A stretch of 64,000 nucleotides of DNA from Neoceratodus forsteri. Its lineage: Eukaryota > Chordata > Ceratodontiformes > Ceratodontidae. Where the stretch lies: the NCBI GenBank assembly GCA_016271365.2, contig CM028130.1, forward strand, positions 474,085,501 through 474,149,500. Direction: 5' to 3'. How positions within the stretch are numbered: position 1 is the first letter of the stretch; each line of letters begins with the position of its first letter. This document shows, piece after piece, positions 57,890 through 64,000 of the stretch. Made by a program: the position numbers and the translations under genes. The notes beneath the pieces are model-generated. The model did not search any database. It was not told the DNA's origin and saw nothing but the letters and a program-made list of their open reading frames with translations.

Positions 57890-59392
57890 CAGACTTTGTT
57901 CCACTGTTTAGTGCCAAGCCTTGACTAACCCCCTTAGCGATGCACGATGTGGAGACAGGGACACAGACACCCATATGGTGGACAGCATATCAGGTGTCTG
58001 AGGCTATCCAAAAGGACATTAGGAGGGAGGTGGAGGAAATTCTGGATTTAAGGGTAATCCAGAGATTCCACAGCCCCTGGGCCTCACCCGTAGTTCTTGT
58101 GCCCAAGTCAGATGGCTCTACTCATTTCTGAGTGGACTATCATGGACCAAATGCAGTCATGAAATCAGATGCCCACCTGATGCCCCGAATGGACTAACTC
58201 CTGGACAAGTTGGGAGGGGCGACCTACTTTATGACTATTGACCTGACAAAGGGGTATTGGCAGGTAGAGTTAATGGAAAGAGCTAGGGAGAGGTCTGCCT
58301 TCTTCACTCCGATAGGCTTATTTGAATTTAAAGTAATGCCTTTCAGAATGAACGCCCTGGCCACTTTCCAAAAGTTGGTGAACCAGGTGTTAAATGGTGT
58401 TGAGGAGTACGCTGTGGTGTACCTGGATGACACTGCCATCTTTAGCGCCAGCTGGGAGGAACACCTGTACCACCTTAGGGAAGTGCTGGGCAGGATACAG
58501 AGGGTCGGGTTCCCTGTCAAAGCTGAGAAGTGCCAGGTAGCCATGGCTGAAGTGGCATACCTTGGGCATGTTGTAGGCTGGGGACAGCTCCGTCCTAACC
58601 AAATAAAAATAGAAGTGATCAAGGCATGGCCCAGACCAGAAATGCAGAAACAGGTCAGGATGTTTCTAGGGACAGCAGGGTACTATAGGAAATTTGTACC
58701 CAATTACTGTGCTCTGGCTGCTCCCCTATCTGACCCGGTAAAGAAAAGGATGCCTAAGAAAATTACCTGGGAACCAGCCTGTGAAGAAGCCTTTACCAGA
58801 CTGAAGGATGCACTGTGCAGTGCTCCTGTATTGACAAGTCCTGACTATAGCAGACCCTTTATACAGCAGCAGCCACAGACACTGCCAGATATTTCCCAAA
58901 ATTTCTGTGATATTTCCAGAAATATCTCCTGCTTTCTCCATTTCCACAGTAGGGGCAGCAAAGAGAAACTCGTCAGAAATTTTGTGAAATATCTGTAAAT
59001 AGCTGGCAATGTCTCTGGCTACTACTGTAGTTCAGAATGACGCCGCAGACATGGGTATTGGGGCAGTACTGAGTCAGACATCCAACCAAGGGAAAGATCA
59101 CCTGGTAGTGTACCTGAGTAAAAAGTTACTTCCCAGGCATATTCTACTGTGGAAAAAAGAGTGTCTTGCCATAGTGTGGGCCCTAAAGAAGTTGGAGCCA
59201 TGCTTATATGGGCAGCATTTTGAGGTACAAACTGACCACAACCCCCTGGTTTGGCTGACTCAAATGGGAAAAATTAATGGTAGACTATTAAGATGGAGTC
59301 TTGCCTTGCAAGGGTATGACATGACAATCTTACATAGGGCTGGAGCAACCAATCAGAACGCCAATGGCCTTTCACATCTTTATGAGGAGTGA
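57890..59392 (+). pseudogene. pol: G5 RT and RNase H
   Basis: RT runs from IRREVEEILDLRVIQRFHSP and ASPVVLVPKSDGS (58090), with stops at 58131 and 58195, to YFMTIDLTKGYWQVEL and an intact AVVYLDDTAIFS (58420). Then come YLGHVVGWGQL and MFLGTAGYYRKFVPNYC. RNase H begins at SPDYSRPFI, is broken by a 161-bp MITE (58867-59027), and resumes as NDAADMGIGAVLSQ, KECLAIVWALKKLEP, VQTDHNPLVWL and NQNANGLSHLYEE to the stop at 59392. Confidence 0.87.
58867..59027. mobile_element. hAT-like MITE in G5 RNase H
   Basis: A 161-bp insert, CAGCCACAGACA...CTACTACTG, with diverged inverted ends (GATATTTCCCAAAATTTCTG against a reversed CAGATATTTCACAAAATTTC). It splits the RNase H frame between PFI and NDAADMG. 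Flanks TTATACAG and TAGTTCAG are a possible 8-bp duplication with changes. CAG/CTG ends and an 8-bp target suggest hAT; this is inference. Confidence 0.7.
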
Positions 59393-59445
59393 ACTAATTT
59401 GGGAAACTCATCCCATGCAGGGGATAGAGCCCCCAAATTCAGTCT

Positions 59446-59458
59446 AGGTGGGGAGGAT
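59446..59458 (+). other. G5 polypurine tract
   Basis: AGGTGGGGAGGAT directly before the 3' LTR. Confidence 0.8.
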
Positions 59459-60725
59459 TATGATGCTTGGCCAGCTGGTTATGATTGTTCTATGATATTT
59501 GTACTACAGAATGTGGTATGTGATGGTCTCCATCAGGCAGCTGTGCCATGCCCCCCCTCCCAGGTTTTAGTGAGAATAACAGGATATATTAAACCAGGAG
59601 GTCTCGGTAATGTAATTATCTCCACCTGAGTAGTTGCATGTTATGGCCTTGTTTATGACCTGTGCTGCTCTGAAGCTGGGAAACTAAAATATACATTTTA
59701 TGACTTGTTGCTTCTTTGAAGTGGAAATGAAATGGGACTTTATGAGTCTGCCAGAGGTGGAGATCATAAACTTTTACATCTTAAGAGGAAGAATATTTAA
59801 TATCAGCTGGTGTTAAAAAGCTATATTGCACCTAAGTGAGATATGGCAGAGTTGTATAAAATCATCAATGTGCCCTGGGAACAGGAACTGCTCAAAGATC
59901 AAAGAGAAGTAACTGGGAAATCACAGACTTATAATTTGGGAAATTAGTTTTTGCTGAAGTCACAGTATTTAAAATATATCCTGACAGGAAGATCATTGTT
60001 AGTATAATTTTTATATTCTAAAATGAGGATCTAGATTACATCATCGAAGGGGTGGAAACACAACATTTTAAACTGTATTCTGTGTTTCAACTTAGTGACA
60101 TTTCTTTTGTGGACTCTTAAGAAACAAGACCTAACTAAAGCACTGTATAGAGGTAATACATTAGATAGAAAAAGTCCAATTGTATTGTGGTAGGAGTTTT
60201 AGTTTGTACTTTTCCTTGTTTTCTTTTACGTGATTGTATGCTTTGTGATATAGTGTTCTGTGTTTACATTTTACATATTTTTATCCATTTTTAAGTAAAC
60301 CTTTCATCTGAAAAAACTACCTGGGTGTGTCTTCAAAGTTCTTTCTTTTTACATGTGATGTATAGATCGTTAAGACTGACTAATAGCTGTTCATAAGCTG
60401 GATGGTGTTACCAAACTGGGAAAAGATAAGAGTACACCTAAGGTCTTTCATAGAGTTTTAAGGGTTCATTTTGGATACCTGGTTAGGTGCCCTTAGGCGA
60501 AAGATATCTGGCATCCCCCAAAGAGCAGAATATCTGAGCCTGTACATATTAGTACGTTAGCATAAGGTTCACAGTCTGAATCCCCCCAGCACTTGAGAAT
60601 AAAGGTGATTCAGACCCAAAAGCAGGCAGGAGGGTTACCCTGTTCTGTTACCTGTTCACAATACTGCGCTTGGAGGTTGGCACTGTGGGAATAGAGGGCC
60701 TGATCTGCTGAGTGCGTTTGTGACA
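59459..60725 (+). repeat. G5 3' LTR
   Basis: About 1.27 kb, from TATGATGCTTGG to TTTGTGACA, matching the interrupted 5' LTR. The two differ by scattered substitutions and small indels. The short stretch 60726-60828 has no feature. Confidence 0.9.
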
Positions 60726-60828
60726 ATGTCATTGCATTCTTTCTCTGAGTTCTATCTTCTACCCGTGCAAGACCGATGATCTCTGTGGGCTCCCAGCATG
60801 ATAATCTGTAATTTACTGTTGTCTTACG

Positions 60829-62440
60829 GAAATCAATAAATCAATCTTTATTTAACCAGGTGAGCGTCTTTGAGAAGAACTGATTTACAAAATGAGCCTG
60901 GGCATTCACATATATAAGTACAAGCAACAGTATGTACAATGTTACAACAATTGGGAGTCGAACAACACCTCAATTCAAAAAATGAAAAGAAAAAAAGAAA
61001 GTAAATAAACAATAGGTACAGGGCAGGGCTATATACAGCGTTACAACAAATTAGTGTTCATACCATGCAGTAATGTTAGCGTAAACAAAGAGAGAGTGCA
61101 CATATCTTAGATGAAAGTAGCATACATATTATGGTACAAAAACGTACATACATTAGCTGCGACAGGAACCTATGCAGCAAGAAAGGGTAAGGAGATGGGG
61201 GAGTAGAAAGAGGAAGGGGGCAAAGCCAGAGGAGGAGGAAGAGTGATACGTTTGGGGAGGGCATTACATAGTTTAGGGAATAGGTAATTGGGGAGGGCAT
61301 TACATAGTTTAGGGAATAGGTCAGGGTAAAGCTACGATGTGAAAAGGGGCAGGGTACTGAAAAGAAATAGGGGAGAGGAACTTAGAATAGAGAGTAGGAT
61401 AGGTGCGGTAAGAGTGCCATTAATGGAAGCAAGTACAGGTTTCTGAAAAAGAACATTGGTAAAGGGATTTGAAGAAGCTCAGTTTCACAGGGATTGACAA
61501 CTTCAGAGTTTTCTGTATTGTGTTCCAAATGACAGGAAGAGCATGACTTATTGCAAATTTGCCATATCTGGTTCTCACCTTAGGGATGAATAGTGAGATG
61601 TAAAAGAGACTTCTCAAAGTGTAGTTTCCAACCCTACAGGTGGGCAGGCAACTCACAATATAATGCGGGAGCATATTAGTGATTGCTCTGCAGGTCCAGA
61701 GCACTGCGTTCTTTTGTCGTCTGAATGTTAGTGAGCTTCACCCTACCTTATCATAGAGCTCACAGTGGTATGTGGCATAAGAAAGACCAGTTATGAATTG
61801 AATAGCTCAGTGGTAGAGTATATCCAGGTTAGAGAGGGAGAGCTTTGGGCCTTGGCCATACAGGAAACTGGCATAATCTAAAAGAGGTAAGAATGTAGTA
61901 TGGACCAACCTAGTTTTAGCTTCTGGTGTAAGTAGATTTCTAATACGGCAGAAGAGACCAAGTCTATGTTTCAGTTTTTTTGAAAGTGGGCAAAGGACAA
62001 TTTGTGGTCTATCCAAACCCCAAGATACTTAAATTTCTCAACGAACTCCAGTGGCTCACCCAGTAATGTATATACGAAGGGAGCAGAATCAGGGAGACAG
62101 TGTTTAGTTGCAAAGGTAGAGGGAGCAAGCATCATAGCCTTGGTCTTTTTTGCATTTAGGAGGAGCTTTAATTGAAGTAGATTTTTCTGTAAATTATCAA
62201 AGTCTCATTGGAGATCACTGCAGGCAGGATCCAGAGTAGGTCTGGCAATGTACAAGACAGTATCATCCGCAAACAGGTGGATGTTTGCTGCGGAGATACC
62301 AGTATTAATCCAGTTAACATAGGCAGCAAATAGTAGCAGGTCAAAAATGGACCCTTGTGGGACACCCCCTAGGGAAACCAGGGAAGAAAGAAACCAGTAA
62401 TAAATGTTATTACTAATTACTCTATCACTTGTCCCAAGTC
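60829..62440 (-). mobile_element. 5'-truncated LINE fragment (RT region)
   Basis: The minus strand encodes the second half of a non-LTR reverse transcriptase: SLGGVPQGSIFDLLLFAAY (62350), HLFADDTVLYIA with an FADD active site (62260), EKFKYLGVWIDHKLSF (62010), LDYASFLYG (61870) and a C-terminal part to about 61420. Each is in a different frame or separated by a stop. The 3' end (60829 on the plus strand) is a short TGATTTAT-type tail. It is not the L2 family at 41-44.8 kb; a jockey/Rex-like clade is possible. Between 60870 and 61400 only 3' untranslated sequence is seen. Confidence 0.75.
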
Positions 62441-62650
62441 ATGATTCACCATTTGGTCAGAACACTGCAGAGACTGAGATTCTCATCATTCTGGTGACCG
62501 CGTGGCAGCACCAAATTGGACTGAACCAAACCAGTAAAACTGAAAGTGATTAGAGGAATGGCTCTGGGGCAAAACAGGGACTCGAACCTATGCTCATCCA
62601 TTCACCAATTTATCTGAATCATCTCCCAGGCTCTTCCACAACATTGGGCA
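62441..62650 (-). mobile_element. tRNA-like SINE candidate
   Basis: On the minus strand a perfect pol III B box, GGTTCGAGTCC, lies at 62578-62588, with a tRNA-like context around it. No clear A box or tail was found, so this may be a decayed SINE or chance. From 62651 to 62806 nothing else is recognised. Confidence 0.35.
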
Positions 62651-62806
62651 GTCCAGGATACTGTTTCCCCCATCCCTTGGTAGTATTATCCTGAGGGGAG
62701 TTCAGATACCCTGAGACAACTTGCCTAATTGGCTGGGTACTATAGGTATCGGTACATTGAGTGCCCACTGTTAGTGCAAAATCCAAAAACTTAGATATCA
62801 CTAAAA

Positions 62807-63590
62807 ATGGCTACCCTCTGTACAGAATTGAGATTAGACATCTCAAATCTCCTAGATAATTGCTGGAGCTAGGGCGACTTTGCTATGGACGCAATGTCAC
62901 AGGATAATCCCATACAGGAAGTGTGCACACTGTATGCGGAATCAAAACCGTCAATTAAAAAGCCATGACCAGAAAGGGTTAATGGTTGCAGCACTTTTTG
63001 CCACCTTGCAGGCTGCTGAAAAGATGACTGAGCAACAACAGCAGTTGGAACATGAAATCCACTTACTCTGTGAAAAAACTCAGCGTGATCTGCACTGTGC
63101 TGTTGAGAGTACTGAGCAAGAACTAGGAATGTTGAAGAACGAATGTGGTAAGTTGGAGCAGGATAAGAGGCAGGTGTTACAGACGAACGATTTGTTGTCT
63201 GGTGTGAATGACACATTAAGAGAGGAGAATGGAACATTGCATGAAGAAATGAGAAGGATGCAGGAAGAGTTGGACAAAGAATTTAGGGAAAATCGCCATC
63301 TCAGTGTCTTGTAGAGTGTTGCAAAATTATATCAAGAAGGGACAGCACAGTTGCAGGAAAAATCACATTATATGCAGAGCCAAGATGGTGAAACAGCACC
63401 ATCAAGAGGGGTGTTGGCTGGTCAAGTGAAGGTGATGGGCGGACCCTATCCCTCACCCATCGACCTGGTGTCTTCAGGTGATGACAAAGGTGAATCCAAA
63501 ACTGCAGCTAAGAGACGACCTCACCTGAAAGGGTTAATGGCTGCACCTTTCTCATGGGGATTACAGCCTGTTTTAAACTTTCAAAAATAG
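62807..63590 (+). pseudogene. Unrecognised coiled-coil reading frame, possibly gag-like
   Basis: An ATG at 62807 opens MATLCTELRLDISNLLDNCW, with a TAG stop after 21 codons and a second stop about 35 codons on. A shifted frame (62880-63314) gives a strongly heptad-patterned helix: MTEQQQQLEHEIHLL, then EQELGMLKNECGKLEQDK and LREENGTLHEEMRRMQEEL. After a stop, 63351-63590 reads VLAGQVKVMGGPYPSPIDLV then a basic stretch. The shape (small N-terminal domain, coiled coil, Pro/basic end) suggests gag of a retrovirus-like element running off the right edge. I cannot name the family. Confidence 0.45.
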
Positions 63591-63734
63591 AGAATTGACT
63601 TATTTAACATAGGAGGTTGGTAAAAATATTCTGTTCTGACTGTCTTTTATGCTGAATGTTGTCTGACCACTTTCTTTGTCTAAGCAATTGTTACAATGCA
63701 GGATCTGATCAGTGTGGCGTTCTGTCTATTACAG

Positions 63735-63752
63735 ACACACACACACACACAC
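63735..63752 (+). repeat. (AC)9 microsatellite
   Basis: AC dinucleotide run. The remainder of 63591-64000 is AT-rich, with no recognisable gene or repeat end. Confidence 0.9.
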
Positions 63753-64000
63753 TGCCACGCACACTGAAGAAAGTACATGCTATGATTTTTTTTATCTAAG
63801 CAGTGTTCAGAGTTTTACAAGTTTTCTTTTCCTTGGTTAAACCGAACAGTGAAGGGGCTTGTGTGAGTCTCATAGTATCAAGGTTATTCTGAGATAACAG
63901 AGAAAAATGTGTTGTTTATTACCGTTTTCAAAGCAAGAGCTGAGTCTTCCTTCAAACAATGCTTAATTTATGTAGCTTCATTTAGTCACTAGAGTAAACT

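Larger units (their letters stand above)
45228..60725 (+). mobile_element. G5: Gmr1-like gypsy element
   Basis: A plus-strand element with LTRs of about 1.27 kb (45228-54310, interrupted, and 59459-60725), flanked by ATGTA (45223-45227) and ATGTC (60726-60730). Domain order is gag (with SAP-like start), CCHC, protease, integrase, RT, RNase H. Integrase before RT is the Gmr1-like order, as in G3. Interruptions are R2, S1 and D3 in the 5' LTR and a MITE in RNase H. Coding regions carry several stops, many of them TGA where CGA is plausible. Confidence 0.88.

Noticed and set aside
62578..62588. A functional tRNA gene
   Set aside because: Only a B box is convincing; no acceptor stem or anticodon arm can be folded by eye.

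Overview
The window holds no host gene that I can recognise. It is a nest of transposable elements inserted inside one another. The mix suggests a vertebrate with a transposon-rich genome: tyrosine-recombinase (DIRS) retrotransposons, long-LTR Ty3/gypsy elements with PNMA-like gag, Gmr1-like gypsy elements whose integrase precedes reverse transcriptase, an L2 LINE and a MIR/CORE-type SINE. A caecilian- or salamander-like amphibian fits best, and a non-avian reptile is possible. This is inference from repeat content alone.

Layout. (1) G1 is a plus-strand gypsy element running from the left edge (last 68 bp of its 5' LTR) to a polypurine tract at 35855. It is split by DIRS element D1 (2854-8875) and by a second gypsy element, G2 (10397-33295). 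(2) G2 lies on the minus strand, has 1.9 kb LTRs and belongs to the same broad family as G1. It carries three later insertions: a 273-bp foldback element, a Gmr1-like gypsy element G3 (about 13.4-19.25 kb), and DIRS element D2 (26233-31933) inside its 5' LTR. (3) The G1 3' LTR starts at 35864 and carries a solo LTR, S2 (36219-38234), of the G2 family. (4) An L2 LINE (about 40.93-44.79 kb) carries a 0.64-kb poly(A) retroposon, R1, in its reverse transcriptase. (5) Short palindromic elements lie at 44856-45154. (6) G5 (45228-60725) is a Gmr1-like gypsy element. Near the start of its 5' LTR is retroposon R2, inside R2 is solo LTR S1, and inside S1 is DIRS element D3. Its RNase H carries a small MITE. 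(7) The right edge holds a minus-strand LINE fragment, a tRNA-like SINE candidate and an unrecognised coiled-coil reading frame.

How the parts work. LTR elements encode gag, protease, reverse transcriptase/RNase H and integrase, and copy themselves between LTRs using a tRNA primer. The DIRS elements encode gag, RT/RNase H/methyltransferase and a tyrosine recombinase, and use inverted termini plus an internal complementary region to form a circle. LINEs encode an endonuclease and RT. Nearly every reading frame is broken by stops or frameshifts, so these are mostly fossils. The clearest exceptions are the G3 integrase and gag frames.

The most informative signals are structural. All three DIRS insertions obey the same GAA junction rule, and removing D1 restores the host reading frame. 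Two gypsy elements share the inverted pol order. Precise target-site duplications let the insertion order be read directly.
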